Made by a program: the position numbers and the translations under genes | Notes under the pieces: model-generated | Databases searched by the model: none | What the model was told of the DNA's origin: nothing | Seen by the model: the letters and a program-made list of their open reading frames with translations, nothing else | From: Planctomycetia bacterium | Lineage (GTDB): Bacteria; Planctomycetota; Phycisphaerae; Phycisphaerales; SM1A02 | Assembly: GCA_005790605.1 (NCBI GenBank) | Contig: SXUI01000014.1 | Span: forward strand, 1 to 44,947 | Direction: 5' to 3' | DNA length: 44,947 bases | Shown here: positions 17,722-26,948 of the stretch, one piece after another | How positions within the stretch are numbered: the first letter of the stretch is position 1 | How the letters are laid out: the number at the start of each line of letters is the position of its first letter

Positions 17722-19233
17722 CTACCCATTCCAATGCGAAAGAAGAATAGTGAGGTCTGGCGAATCGACGATGCAGTTCCCGTCAAGATCCGCCACGCAC
17801 GCATCGCAATCCACGCACGCGCCCCAACTCTGCAGGAAGATACTGAGGTCTTGTGCGTTCACGATTCCATCATGGTTGAAGTCGGCAATGTCATAGGTTG
17901 GCATCGCCGCCGCAACAGCCGCCCCTGCGTTGATGCGACCGGCACCAGTCCACTGATCTGTGCCGACAGGCAAGATGTCGTGCGCTGTCGCAGCGAGAAT
18001 TGCGCGCACCTCCGCGAGCGAGATCGTTGGATTCACAGTCCGCATCAGAGCGATGGTCCCAGTCACATGCGGGACCGCCTGACTCGTTCCGTTCTTCTGC
18101 GTGTACCCATTCGTCGAGATCGTTGACCAGATGCCAACGCCAGGGGCCGCAACATCCACCGTGACACCGTAGTTCGAAAACGATGCACGAGCATCGCGAT
18201 TGTCCGTCGCAGCAACGGCGATCGTTTCGTCCCATCGCGCTGGAAACGCAACCGTGCCATTCCCATTGTTTCCAGTCGCGGCGACCACGATTCCGCCTTG
18301 ATTCACGGCGTAAATCACTGCGTCATGTAGGAGCGTCGTGCCCGTGTAGTACTGCAAACTCATATTGATCAGACGCGAGCCTTGGTCGATCGCCCAAATC
18401 ACACCTTCGGCCGCGTCACTCTCAAACCCAGTACATCCATTCACGACAACCCCTGGAAGGATGCGCGCGTTCCACGCGATGCCCGCGATGCCGGTTGCGT
18501 TGTTGCCCTTTGCGGCGAGAATCCCCGCAACATGCGTGCCGTGCGAACACTCATCAATCGTCGTGGTCGTGTTGTCAGGAAAGTTGTAGCCCGGCAAGAG
18601 TCGGCTCGCGATCTCCGGATGCGCATCGACGCCGGAGTCCAAGACCGCGATGATCACATCGTTGCCCGTCGTCAGGTCCCATGCTTCAGTCACACCGATG
18701 TCAGCGTTCACGATTCCTGCTTGACCACTAATGGTCTGACCCGTGTTCTGCAGGGCGTACTGGAACCAAAAGTCCGTGTCGTTTGGTGTCAAGGCCGTCG
18801 AACCAACGCCGTCAACCTCCGCACACTCCACGAGACCGCGAAGCCCAGCGAGCGCACGCACGCATTGAAGCGCATCGCTTCGCTCTGGAATCGTGACGCG
18901 CATCCAGCGCGTGAGACCGAGTGACGCGGCAAGCGCGGCATCCTTGGGAATCTGTTCAACCGCCGGAGCGATGTTTGAGGCGCCGATGCTCTTCAAGACG
19001 CGCGCGCTCGCGCCTTCCATCGTGCGCAGCGATGCTCGCAACGATGTGAACTTCCATTCGCCGCCCTTCCCCTGCCCAACTCGAACTCCAGGGGCAAGTT
19101 TCACGAGGACATGGCCCGTCGCATGCTCAGGCAACTGCTCGGTTACGCCCTGCACGAAGGGCGGTGCTCCCCCTACCACAACGGGCGGCGGCGCAAGGAG
19201 GAGCGAACAGAAAACGGCTGCAAGCAATGGCAT
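17722..19233 (-). CDS. secreted subtilisin-family (S8) serine protease with dockerin-like C-terminal tail
   Basis: 503 residues from the ATG at 19233, chosen because a signal peptide starts there (MPLLAAVFCSLLLAPPPVVV); the frame stays open 46 residues further up without a plausible start. A propeptide-like part (about 30-140) precedes the catalytic domain. The triad is visible: Asp199 in VLDSGVDAHPE, His231 in CSHGTHVAGILA, and Ser384 in NGTSQAVPHV, where Gln replaces the usual Met. The oxyanion Asn is in AATGNNGN. Residues 450-503 carry two EF-hand/dockerin-like repeats (DFNHDGIVNAQDLSIFLQSW and DLDGNCIVDSPDLTILLSHW) with four cysteines between them. This is the tail type seen on many planctomycete exported proteins, presumably for calcium-dependent surface attachment. 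Confidence 0.92.
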   Translation of the reverse strand: MPLLAAVFCSLLLAPPPVVVGGAPPFVQGVTEQLPEHATGHVLVKLAPGVRVGQGKGGEWKFTSLRASLRTMEGASARVLKSIGASNIAPAVEQIPKDAALAASLGLTRWMRVTIPERSDALQCVRALAGLRGLVECAEVDGVGSTALTPNDTDFWFQYALQNTGQTISGQAGIVNADIGVTEAWDLTTGNDVIIAVLDSGVDAHPEIASRLLPGYNFPDNTTTTIDECSHGTHVAGILAAKGNNATGIAGIAWNARILPGVVVNGCTGFESDAAEGVIWAIDQGSRLINMSLQYYTGTTLLHDAVIYAVNQGGIVVAATGNNGNGTVAFPARWDETIAVAATDNRDARASFSNYGVTVDVAAPGVGIWSTISTNGYTQKNGTSQAVPHVTGTIALMRTVNPTISLAEVRAILAATAHDILPVGTDQWTGAGRINAGAAVAAAMPTYDIADFNHDGIVNAQDLSIFLQSWGACVDCDACVADLDGNCIVDSPDLTILLSHWNG

Positions 19234-19495
19234 TGGGTCGGATCTGGAGTATCTGCGTGTGTGCGTGCGTAAGCGCGGGCTCGCTCTGAATCTACTCCGT
19301 GAATGACCTCTCGGTTCCCTGCCGAGGGAAAATGACAATCTGTGCAACATTTCTGTGCCGACTGTGCGCATTGCAGGGGCGAAAGGGGCTCCTTGGCTAT
19401 CATCACCCCCCTTCCCGCCACGCGAGGGCGCCTTCGCGTGCGCAAGCGGCGCCAGCAGTTTCGATCATCGATTTCCGACTCTAGGATCATCACTC
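19234..19495. other. divergent region between the subtilase gene and metK
   Basis: 262 bases without a gene, which should carry promoters for both directions. A small hairpin (CTCGG/CCGAG, loop TTCCCTG) lies near 19312-19328. I looked for a SAM riboswitch before metK and found no recognisable SAM-I, SAM-II or SAM-IV core. AGGA at about 19484-19487 is the ribosome binding site of metK. Confidence 0.45.
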
Positions 19496-20761
19496 GTGTC
19501 CAATCGCTACCTCTTCACGTCTGAAAGCGTTTCCATGGGTCACCCCGACAAGGTGGCCGACCAAATCTCTGATGCGATCCTCGATCTCATCCTCACGCAC
19601 GACGCGAGCGGTCGCTGTGCATGCGAGACCTTGGTCACCACCGCGCAGGTCGTTGTCGCGGGTGAAATCAAGTTCAATCACAATCACAAGAAGCCGTTCG
19701 ATGTGCAGCAGACTGTGCGCGATGCGATCGCTCGCATTGGCTACAACGATGCGGCGATGGGTTTCGATGCGCGCGGTTGCGGCGTGCTCAACCTCCTGCA
19801 CGAGCAGTCCGCCGACATCGCGCGCGGCGTCGTGCGCAAGTCGAAGAAGGCGCAAGGCGCTGGCGATCAAGGCATGATGTTCGGTTTCGCGTGCCGCGAG
19901 AGCGAACGCCTCATGCCACTGCCGATCGACTTCGCCCATCGCCTCGTCGAGCGACAAGCCACGGCTCGCGAACAAGGCACCATTGAAGGGCTCCGTCCTG
20001 ACGCGAAGAGCCAAGTGACCTTCGAGTATGAAGGCATCGAACCCAAGCGCGTCGAAACCGTTGTGCTTTCCACGCAACATGCACCCATGTGGAATGGCGA
20101 AGTGCGACAGGCTGCGCTCAAAGCCGCGATCACGGAACATGTCATCAAGCCGGTCCTCGGAAGTTGGTGGCACTCCGGCGTGAAGGTCTTTGTGAATCCA
20201 ACCGGTCAGTTTGAGATCGGTGGACCACACGGCGATTGTGGACTCACCGGCCGCAAGATCATCGTGGATACCTACGGAGGTCGCGGTCGACATGGCGGCG
20301 GCGCGTTTAGCGGCAAGGATCCATCGAAAGTCGATCGCAGTGCTGCGTACATGGCGCGCTATATCGCGAAAAACATCGTTGCTGCGAAGCTCGCCGCAGT
20401 GTGTGAAGTGCAACTCGCGTACGCAATCGGTGTTGCGGAACCAGTCTCGGTGCTCGTTGACACGCAAGGCACTGGCACGGCCGACGACGCGATCCTGAGC
20501 AAGATCGTCCGCGATCACTTCGATCTCACCCCCTTCGGCCTCATCGAACAACTCAAGTTGCGAGCACCGATCTACTCCCCCACCGCAAGGCATGGTCACT
20601 TCGGCCGTGAACCAGGCGAAGGCGGCAAGGGCACCTTCTCATGGGAACGCACCGACCTCGCAACCGCGCTTGCCAAGTCGGCCCGATCCGCGAATGGAGC
20701 GAGCAAGGCTGCTGGAAGTACCGCGTCAAAGTCGAAGAAGCGTTCGCTCATCGCCGTCTAA
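19496..20761 (+). CDS. metK: S-adenosylmethionine synthetase
   Basis: Makes SAM from methionine and ATP. 421 residues from a GTG at 19496 with AGGA upstream; homologues start exactly here ([21 protein letters not shown]), and the upstream part of the open frame is not family-like. Visible motifs are HPDK (16-19, ATP/Mg site), [30 protein letters not shown], and [19 protein letters not shown] (phosphate/K+ site). The last 30 or so residues are Ala/Ser/Lys-rich (ending SKKRSLIAV) and extend beyond the usual end. Transcription is probably from its own promoter in the divergent region. Confidence 0.95.
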   Translation: MSNRYLFTSESVSMGHPDKVADQISDAILDLILTHDASGRCACETLVTTAQVVVAGEIKFNHNHKKPFDVQQTVRDAIARIGYNDAAMGFDARGCGVLNLLHEQSADIARGVVRKSKKAQGAGDQGMMFGFACRESERLMPLPIDFAHRLVERQATAREQGTIEGLRPDAKSQVTFEYEGIEPKRVETVVLSTQHAPMWNGEVRQAALKAAITEHVIKPVLGSWWHSGVKVFVNPTGQFEIGGPHGDCGLTGRKIIVDTYGGRGRHGGGAFSGKDPSKVDRSAAYMARYIAKNIVAAKLAAVCEVQLAYAIGVAEPVSVLVDTQGTGTADDAILSKIVRDHFDLTPFGLIEQLKLRAPIYSPTARHGHFGREPGEGGKGTFSWERTDLATALAKSARSANGASKAAGSTASKSKKRSLIAV

Positions 20762-20767
20762 ATCGCA

Positions 20768-22249
20768 GTGTCGCGCCCTGATCAACATCGCGCTCGCGAG
20801 TCGAACGCTCGACCTCCCCACGCTCGCGGCCGCTCGAATAGCGCCCGTGAGGTGTTCGTTCCAAGAGACGCACGCGCGGCGGCACTCGATCGACTTCTCG
20901 TGCACGCTCGGCGCTTCCCCGATCTGCCACTTGGTGGACCAGATGTCGCCGAGCTTGACGCGCGCGATGCAGCATTCGCGCGCGCGATCGAACTCACGGC
21001 GATTCGTCGATGGACCACGATTACCGCATGTATTCGGCCGCATCTATCGAAGGCGTGGCACCTTCTCGAGAAACCAATCCAAGCTGCGCTCGTGGGTGGC
21101 ACTGCGCAACTCCTCTTCATGTCCGTGCCACCACATGCTGCGGTGGACGGAAGTGTGGAGTGGGTCAAGCGGGCGTTACGACCGGGCGCCGCTGCGTTTG
21201 TCAACGCGGTGCTGCGAAAAGTCGCGGACAACATTGCAGAGGAACTCCCAGTCGGCGCGAGCGAGATCCTCGATCGAAAGCGTCGCGACCTCATTCCCCT
21301 CTCGAACGGCGGTGCGATTCGCCTGAAGTCCGAAGTCTTCAGCGAAGAACACGCGACGCGCCTCGCCGAGCAGACTTCCGTTGGCCGCGAACTGTTGTTG
21401 CAATGGATCGCGCAGTTTGGATGGGATGCGGCGGTGGCGTGCGCGCTGCACACGCTCGTGGAGCCTCCAATCGTTGTGACGCCGAGCGGGAACGCATCGA
21501 CGAATCCACATATGCGTCCGCACAGCAAAGAAGGGTTTGCACTGTGGACCGGTCCACACGACGCGATGCTGCAGTGGCTTGCGGATGACTCCACCCTGGC
21601 GCGCCGCGTGCAAGACTCCACGAGCGCGGAGAGCGTTGCGATGGCAGCTCGCCATCTCTTCCAAGCGCCACGACTGATCGTGGATCTCTGTGCGGGCCGT
21701 GGGACAAAGACGCGACAGCTTGCAGCGCTCTATCCAAGCGCGACAGTCTTAGCGACCGATCCAGATCCTGTTCGCTTCGCCTCACTCTGTGAACTTGCGC
21801 AGGGGCATCCGTCGATCCGCGCGCTCGATCCTGAAGCCCTGCTTCGCGAGGCCGCGGGGCGCACGGACCTCCTTGTACTCGATGTGCCATGTTCCAACAC
21901 CGGCGTGCTCGCTCGACGCGCCGAAGCGCGATATCGATTTGCGAAGAAGCGTCTCGATAGCGTGTTAGGAAAGCAGCGCGAGATTGCCGACCCAGCAGTT
22001 GGCCTGCTCCAAGCCGGAGGCATGTTGCTCTACACGACTTGTTCCATCGAGACCGCGGAGAACACTCGGCAAGCCAAGCGTCTGGCGAAAGTGCATGATC
22101 TCTCTCTCATCGTCGACCGACTCGTTCTTCCGTCGGGAGTTCCAGGCGAAGCACCTGAGGCCTACGCAGATGGCGGATACCACGCGCTCCTTGTGAAACA
22201 CTCGGGCGGCGCGATACGCGCAGCATCCACACAAGACGACTCGCGATAG
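20768..22249 (+). CDS. RsmB/NOP2/Sun-family RNA (cytosine-5) methyltransferase
   Basis: 493 residues from a GTG seven bases after metK. The N-terminal half (about 30-170) matches the NusB-like RNA-binding domain of RsmB: short helices, then AQLLFMSVPPHAAVDGSVEWVKR and AAFVNAVLRKVADN. The C-terminal half is the SAM-dependent methyltransferase: LIVDLCAGRGTKTRQLA for SAM binding, VLDVPCSNTGVLARR (motif IV, about residue 374) and LLYTTCSIETAEN (motif VI, catalytic Cys near 423). The usual target is C967 of 16S rRNA, but the sequence is divergent enough that another rRNA or tRNA position cannot be excluded. The position behind metK puts SAM production next to a SAM user. Confidence 0.85.
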   Translation: MSRPDQHRARESNARPPHARGRSNSAREVFVPRDARAAALDRLLVHARRFPDLPLGGPDVAELDARDAAFARAIELTAIRRWTTITACIRPHLSKAWHLLEKPIQAALVGGTAQLLFMSVPPHAAVDGSVEWVKRALRPGAAAFVNAVLRKVADNIAEELPVGASEILDRKRRDLIPLSNGGAIRLKSEVFSEEHATRLAEQTSVGRELLLQWIAQFGWDAAVACALHTLVEPPIVVTPSGNASTNPHMRPHSKEGFALWTGPHDAMLQWLADDSTLARRVQDSTSAESVAMAARHLFQAPRLIVDLCAGRGTKTRQLAALYPSATVLATDPDPVRFASLCELAQGHPSIRALDPEALLREAAGRTDLLVLDVPCSNTGVLARRAEARYRFAKKRLDSVLGKQREIADPAVGLLQAGGMLLYTTCSIETAENTRQAKRLAKVHDLSLIVDRLVLPSGVPGEAPEAYADGGYHALLVKHSGGAIRAASTQDDSR

Positions 22250-22283
22250 TATTTCCCGTTCGCTCTCGACTCACTCCTGCCCC

Positions 22284-22739
22284 ATGCGCCTTGCTGATCT
22301 TCTCAATCCGAATGCAGTTCGCACGCCCCTTGCGGTCGGTGATAAGCAGGCGGCGATCAACGAACTCGTCGATGCCATCGCAGCATGTGGCGGCTGCACC
22401 GACAGCGATGAAGTGAAGCGTGCGGTTTGGGAGCGCGAGTCACAACGATCCACGGGTATTGGCGAAGGGCTCGCGATCCCACATGGCAAGTGTCCGTCCG
22501 TGCAGAGTCTCGCCCTCGCGATCGGAAAGCCCGCGCGTCCCATGGAGTTTGGATCGATCGACAAGAAGCCGGTGCAACTGATCGTGCTCTTGCTCTCCCG
22601 ACCCGAGAAAAAGGATGAGCACATTCAGGCGCTCGGCAAAATCTCCAAGATCATGTCGAGCCCGCAATTCCGAATCCACGCATACAACGCGACGACGCCG
22701 GCGGAGTTGTACGACCTCTTCATGCGCGCTGACAGCTAG
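22284..22739 (+). CDS. PTS IIA component, PtsN/fructose type
   Basis: 151 residues of the phosphotransferase IIA fold (mannitol/fructose/Ntr type). The phosphorylated histidine is His67 in EGLAIPHGKC. VQLIVLLLSRPEKKDEHIQALGKISKIM is typical of the family. No EIIB, EIIC, HPr or EI gene lies nearby, so it more likely serves a regulatory PTS than sugar uptake; that is inference. It is 34 bases after the RsmB-type gene and convergent with the next gene, with 19 bases between the stops. Confidence 0.88.
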   Translation: MRLADLLNPNAVRTPLAVGDKQAAINELVDAIAACGGCTDSDEVKRAVWERESQRSTGIGEGLAIPHGKCPSVQSLALAIGKPARPMEFGSIDKKPVQLIVLLLSRPEKKDEHIQALGKISKIMSSPQFRIHAYNATTPAELYDLFMRADS

Positions 22740-22758
22740 TCACGCGCGCGCAATGCAA

Positions 22759-24771
22759 CTACTTGCCGTGCAACCGCAGTTCGCCTGCCTGCTTGAGAAT
22801 CGGCGCAGCTTCTCTCACTTTGTCAACGCTCATTAAGAATTGACCTAGCGTGTCGAGCACGATGGAACTGTCCGGCGCGAGTTCCGCAGCCTTGCGTAAG
22901 TCTGCCTCGGCCCGCGCGAAGTCTTGTCCAACTTGAAACGCGCGTCCACGCGCGACATACGCAAACGCGTTGTTGGGCGCGATTTCGAGAGTTCGGTCGA
23001 TGATCGCGATGCCCTCGAGGCGCTGCGCGTCATCTCCACTCTCGCACAAGAGCAACGACAAGCGACGGAGCAGCGCGAGTGAATCTGGCTTTCGCGCCAC
23101 AGCGTCACGCATGAGCGCGATGGCGTCCGCGCCTCGCCCATCGTCACGAAGCCACACGCTGACGGAATCCACGAAGCCATCCCACTCTGGATGCGCCGCG
23201 CATTGTTCAAGACCCCACGCAGTCGCAAGGTCGAGCCGACCTCTTCCCTTCATGGTCTGACCGATACCCGTCGCGATCGCTTCGCTCCAACCATCGCGCG
23301 CCGCCGCTGCTCGCAGCATCGCCTCGGCGCCGTCAAAGTCTCCGAGCACGCAGCGCAAGTACGCAACGCGACTCTCCACTCCGATGAGCCATGGTCCCTC
23401 GATGCCGTATCCGACTGGCCCTGGCAGCGCGAATGAATACAGAGCAATCGCGCGGCGTGCGGCAGCAGTTTCAACATCCGTCGGTGTCAGCGGCGATCCC
23501 GAGAACACCACCTCCGCCGGCGTGACGACTGCGTCACTCGCCCGCTCTGCGAGTGCGATCGAAGCATTGAGCAGGCCCACATAGAGAAATGCCGCCATCA
23601 CGCACGCCGTGATTCCCGAGAACACCCAACCACTCAAGCGTATGGAGCCAGCAAGTTTCAATTGCCATCGGTGAAAACGCACGGATGGCGTCGTCAGCAT
23701 CGACCATACTTTCCATGTCATGAAGACCGCGATTGCGGCGACACCCGAAGCAAAGAGCAGTGGCAGCGCGATGGTGCCTCGCACGGCGAAGAAGGTGATG
23801 AGCGCCACGACCGCCAGCGCGATCTCCTCGCGCATCGACAGATCCCAAAGCGCACTAAGTTTCGCATCGGTGCGCGGCTTGGTGAGAAATGCCGGCGCTC
23901 CGATGCCAAAGTAGAGCGCTTCCTTTGGACACGCGCTGACACAGTCAAGACACTTCATGCACCCGGCCGACACCACCGCGCCAAAGTCGCGCACCTCTCG
24001 GTGCACTTCAACATTGGAGGTGCACACCGCTGTGCAGTGTCCGCACTGATCGCACGCATCCGTCACACGAATGCGCATCGGTGCGATTTCATCGAGAGGC
24101 GCGAAGAATCCACCGTACGGACATCCGTAGGTGCAATAGCCCTTCGAACCAAGCATGTACACGGTGAGAAACCCGCATACGAGCAGGAATGGAATCGCCA
24201 TGACAATGCCAGGAAAAGTCGCCCAGAAATTCGTCACGGTCAGTTCGAAAGAAAGCGTGGGCGCGGCAAGCTCCGGCATCGTCCAAGGCGCAATCGCGAG
24301 TCGATAGAAGAGCGGCCACAAGAACATGTAAATCGCAAGGCACAGCGGCAAGAACAGCAGCAGTCGCGATCGGAATGCGTGCGGGCGAATACCGATCTTC
24401 TTCATCATCCATCCACACAGGTCCTGAAGCATGACGATGTGGCAACCCCAACCGCAAAACCACCGGCCGAGTATCGCGGTTGAAAGAAGCGCGAGCGCGA
24501 GGAACAAGAATCCCGCCGTCACAACGCCGTCCTTCAGGGTCTTCATGCCTTCGCTCGGCTCCACGGGCGCGAGCGTCTCGCCACTGATCATGTACTGGAC
24601 GACATGTGCGACCATGAGAAGTTGCACGACGCCGAGCACGATCGCACGCTTCCAACCCATCGAGGAGTGCGGCGCCGCGCCGACGCCCGTCGCGCGGCCC
24701 GCTGCAGGCAGCACCGGCAAGGAAACATCGGACTTCGAAACGCGGTTCTCGCTCTTCGACGGGCAACTCAT
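22759..24771 (-). CDS. NapH/CcoG-like polyferredoxin membrane protein with C-terminal TPR domain
   Basis: 670 residues from an ATG at 24771. The N-terminal half has membrane helices (about 41-61, 83-101, 138-160, 184-207) with two CxxxC motifs at their ends, CGWGC (106-110) and CTYGC (213-217), as in NapH, NosR and CcoG. Two [4Fe-4S] sites follow: CDQCGHCTAVC (240-250) and CMKCLDCVSAC (271-281). Two or three more helices (about 315-355 and 385-410) lead to a TPR-rich part from about 440 to the end (for example AFAYVARGRAFQVGQDFARA). The Fe-S motifs face the cytoplasm in relatives and move electrons from the quinol pool or to a periplasmic partner. The fusion to a long TPR part is unusual. The partner is not visible. 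Confidence 0.85.
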   Translation of the reverse strand: MSCPSKSENRVSKSDVSLPVLPAAGRATGVGAAPHSSMGWKRAIVLGVVQLLMVAHVVQYMISGETLAPVEPSEGMKTLKDGVVTAGFLFLALALLSTAILGRWFCGWGCHIVMLQDLCGWMMKKIGIRPHAFRSRLLLFLPLCLAIYMFLWPLFYRLAIAPWTMPELAAPTLSFELTVTNFWATFPGIVMAIPFLLVCGFLTVYMLGSKGYCTYGCPYGGFFAPLDEIAPMRIRVTDACDQCGHCTAVCTSNVEVHREVRDFGAVVSAGCMKCLDCVSACPKEALYFGIGAPAFLTKPRTDAKLSALWDLSMREEIALAVVALITFFAVRGTIALPLLFASGVAAIAVFMTWKVWSMLTTPSVRFHRWQLKLAGSIRLSGWVFSGITACVMAAFLYVGLLNASIALAERASDAVVTPAEVVFSGSPLTPTDVETAAARRAIALYSFALPGPVGYGIEGPWLIGVESRVAYLRCVLGDFDGAEAMLRAAAARDGWSEAIATGIGQTMKGRGRLDLATAWGLEQCAAHPEWDGFVDSVSVWLRDDGRGADAIALMRDAVARKPDSLALLRRLSLLLCESGDDAQRLEGIAIIDRTLEIAPNNAFAYVARGRAFQVGQDFARAEADLRKAAELAPDSSIVLDTLGQFLMSVDKVREAAPILKQAGELRLHGK

Positions 24772-24813
24772 GACTGCAGTCTAAGCGTTGACCGCTTTCA
24801 CGCGAGTCGCTCC

Positions 24814-24819
24814 TATACT
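24814..24819 (+). promoter_or_regulatory. -10 box TATACT of the DnaJ-class gene
   Basis: TATACT ends 12 bases before the ATG, so transcription would start about six bases before the start codon. A TTGACC at 24788-24793 is 20 bases upstream, longer than the ideal 17. The same TATACT followed by a GTCGCT-like stretch is seen before tatA. Confidence 0.45.
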
Positions 24820-24831
24820 GTCGCTTCTCCC

Positions 24832-25743
24832 ATGGCGTCACGATCTCACTACGAAGTGCTCGGGGTTAGCAAGACTGCATCTGCGAATGAGATTCGGTCT
24901 GCCCACCGCAAACTCGCGAGGCAGCATCACCCCGATCTCAATAAGGCACCCGACGCGGCCAAGCGATTCGCCGAGATCCAAGAGGCCTACGACATTCTGT
25001 CCGACGCAGAGAAGCGCCGAAAATACGACGAGTTCCAACGGCTCGGCGGCGACTCCCCGTTTGGAGGAACGGGCGCCGCTCGCGGAGGCAGTGCAACCGG
25101 TCGCAGCTGGGGCAGCGCGGATCCTTCAAGCTTCGATGACATTTTCGCGGAAGCGTTCGGTCAGCGTGGCCCCTTCGGTGCGACTTCGACCGGCCGCGCA
25201 TCTCGCAGCGCGCCACAGGGTGCGCGTCGACAGAGTGCGTATGAACTTGAAGTCACCGTCCCATTCGACCTCGCCATCAAGGGTGGGAAGTGGAGCGTCC
25301 TTCTTGACGATGGTGCACGCGCGGAGTTCGTGGTTCCAAAGGGCGCGAATGACGGCGAGCTCGTGCATCCGATTGAGCGGATCGATTTCATCGTAAAACT
25401 CGTGGTCGGCACGCACGCATGGTTTACGCGCGACGGTCTCGATCTCTCCGTGCATGTACCCGTCTCGATCATCGAGGCGACACTCGGTGCAAAGATTGAA
25501 GTCCCGACGCTCAGCGGTGTCGCAACCGTCTCGATTCCTGCCGGAACCGCGAGCGGGAAGCGCATCCGATTGAAGGGTCAAGGCGTCGAACCTGAAGGTC
25601 GCGCGCGCGGCGACCTCTACGCGGTCGTCGACATCATTCCGCCCGACTCGCTCACCGATCTTGATCGCCAGTTGCTCGGCGAGATTGGGAAACGGCTTCC
25701 CAACCCACGCGCTCGCGCGGCTTGGGCGAAACGCGAAAACTAA
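24832..25743 (+). CDS. DnaJ-class co-chaperone without zinc finger (CbpA/type II-like)
   Basis: 303 residues from the ATG at 24832. The J domain (about 5-70) contains the HPD triad at 33-35 (RQHHPDLNK) that stimulates DnaK ATPase. A Gly/Ser/Phe-rich linker follows (about 72-135, GGDSPFGGTGAARGG). Then come two C-terminal substrate-binding beta domains, with YELEVTVPFDLAIKGG, SIIEATLGAKIEVPTLSG and KRIRLKGQGVEPEGRARGDL. The CxxCxGxG zinc repeats of DnaJ itself are absent, so it is of the CbpA/type II class. It is transcribed divergently from the polyferredoxin gene with 60 bases between the starts and is almost leaderless. Confidence 0.9.
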   Translation: MASRSHYEVLGVSKTASANEIRSAHRKLARQHHPDLNKAPDAAKRFAEIQEAYDILSDAEKRRKYDEFQRLGGDSPFGGTGAARGGSATGRSWGSADPSSFDDIFAEAFGQRGPFGATSTGRASRSAPQGARRQSAYELEVTVPFDLAIKGGKWSVLLDDGARAEFVVPKGANDGELVHPIERIDFIVKLVVGTHAWFTRDGLDLSVHVPVSIIEATLGAKIEVPTLSGVATVSIPAGTASGKRIRLKGQGVEPEGRARGDLYAVVDIIPPDSLTDLDRQLLGEIGKRLPNPRARAAWAKREN

Positions 25744-25746
25744 CAC

Positions 25747-26343
25747 TCATCGGCGTTTGCCGTAACGCTCGATCGCCTCGAGCACTGTGCGATGCACCTC
25801 AAACGGGCGACGCACCGTTTCCCAGATGGCGATGAATGTGTCACTGCCGGCGGTCGCAAAGCCGATCGTGCCCAAACCGAGCACGCGCTCCGCGACGGAC
25901 TGCACGACGATGGAGTGCTGCAGTTTAGAGAGCGGAGCTTCAAAGAGCCGCACGCTCAGCACACCTCGACGAATGAGGATGCGGCGATCGGTCAACACGA
26001 ACCAACGCATGGACCACTCCAAACTCGACCACGCGAGTCGCATGCCGCACAAGCCAAGTCCAACGATCGCGGCTTGGATATCACTCCATCCGATGAGTCC
26101 CTGCGGCAACGGCAGCCTCGGAATCCACATGAACAAGATGGTGAACGCCAAGATCCATCCAAGTGGCGCAAGGGCATTGAGCACGATCAGCCACGCACTT
26201 GGTCGAATGAGCAAGATGATGACTTCGTCGCCTTGGAGCGTTTCAAGTATGGAAATCGGAGCGACCGCTGGAGCAGAGAGTGGAAGCACCGCCTGCGGGA
26301 TTCGACTCCCATCGATGGCGACTGGCAGTTGCACGCGAGTCAT
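25747..26343 (-). CDS. membrane protein with bacterial PH domain
   Basis: 198 residues from the ATG at 26343, two bases after the hpt stop (TGA-GC-ATG); an in-frame GTG at 26349 overlaps hpt and would add two residues. Two membrane helices at about 51-72 and 88-107 are followed by the bPH2 pattern: WFVLTDRRILIRRGVLSVRL, then LSKLQHSIVVQSVAERVLGLGTIGFATAG. This is the YdbS/YdbT (DUF304) type of domain; its function in bacteria is not established. The coupling to hpt is seen only in the gene order. Confidence 0.82.
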   Translation of the reverse strand: MTRVQLPVAIDGSRIPQAVLPLSAPAVAPISILETLQGDEVIILLIRPSAWLIVLNALAPLGWILAFTILFMWIPRLPLPQGLIGWSDIQAAIVGLGLCGMRLAWSSLEWSMRWFVLTDRRILIRRGVLSVRLFEAPLSKLQHSIVVQSVAERVLGLGTIGFATAGSDTFIAIWETVRRPFEVHRTVLEAIERYGKRR

Positions 26344-26345
26344 GC

Positions 26346-26936
26346 TCACGACGCGCGCACCTCTGTCAGTGGCGGCGGCGTTGCGGTCCGCGCGTGCATC
26401 GCGAGCGTGCCCACATACGGCAGATTCCGATACAGCCCGTCAAAGTCGAGCCCATACCCAACGACGAACTCATCCGGGATGTCAAATCCGACATAGTCGC
26501 ACTTCGTCTGCGCCGCGCCTGCCGTGGGCTTTCGAAGCAACACACAGGAACGCGAACTCGCTGCCCCCCGTCGCAAAATCTCCGCTTGCAACAAACGAAG
26601 CGTTCCGCCGGTGTCAAGAATGTCATCGACGACGAGCACATGCTTGCCTTCGAGTGTGGGCGGAAGCGCGCCAATGAGTTGCGCGCCACGGCTCGTCATG
26701 TTGGTGCCGCCGTAACTCGAAACCGTCACTACCTCGATGCGCACTCGACGCTGCGGAAGATGGCGAACGAGATCCGCGACGATGATGAAACCGCCGGTCA
26801 TCACCGGAACGATGACCAGTTGACCGTCGGCGCCTGCGAGGTCACGCCCCACTTCCGCGCCAAGTTCCGCCACACGCGCCGCGATTGCATCGGCAGTGAG
26901 CAGAATGTGGTCGATGTCAGGGTGCGGCGAGGCCAT
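26346..26936 (-). CDS. hpt: hypoxanthine phosphoribosyltransferase
   Basis: Purine salvage: hypoxanthine or guanine plus PRPP gives IMP or GMP. 196 residues, a little longer than the usual 180. The PRPP loop is VLVVDDILDTGGTL (101-113). The flexible catalytic loop contains SSYGGTNMTS, and the purine end is marked by DYVGFDIPDEFVVGYGLDFD followed by YRNLPYVG. It lies 12 bases downstream of gatB and directly before the PH-domain gene. Confidence 0.94.
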   Translation of the reverse strand: MASPHPDIDHILLTADAIAARVAELGAEVGRDLAGADGQLVIVPVMTGGFIIVADLVRHLPQRRVRIEVVTVSSYGGTNMTSRGAQLIGALPPTLEGKHVLVVDDILDTGGTLRLLQAEILRRGAASSRSCVLLRKPTAGAAQTKCDYVGFDIPDEFVVGYGLDFDGLYRNLPYVGTLAMHARTATPPPLTEVRAS

Positions 26937-26948
26937 GATGTGTTGATC

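Noticed and set aside
19234-19495. Possible SAM riboswitch before metK
   Set aside because: The small hairpin near 19312-19328 does not fit the SAM-I, SAM-II or SAM-IV cores that I know.
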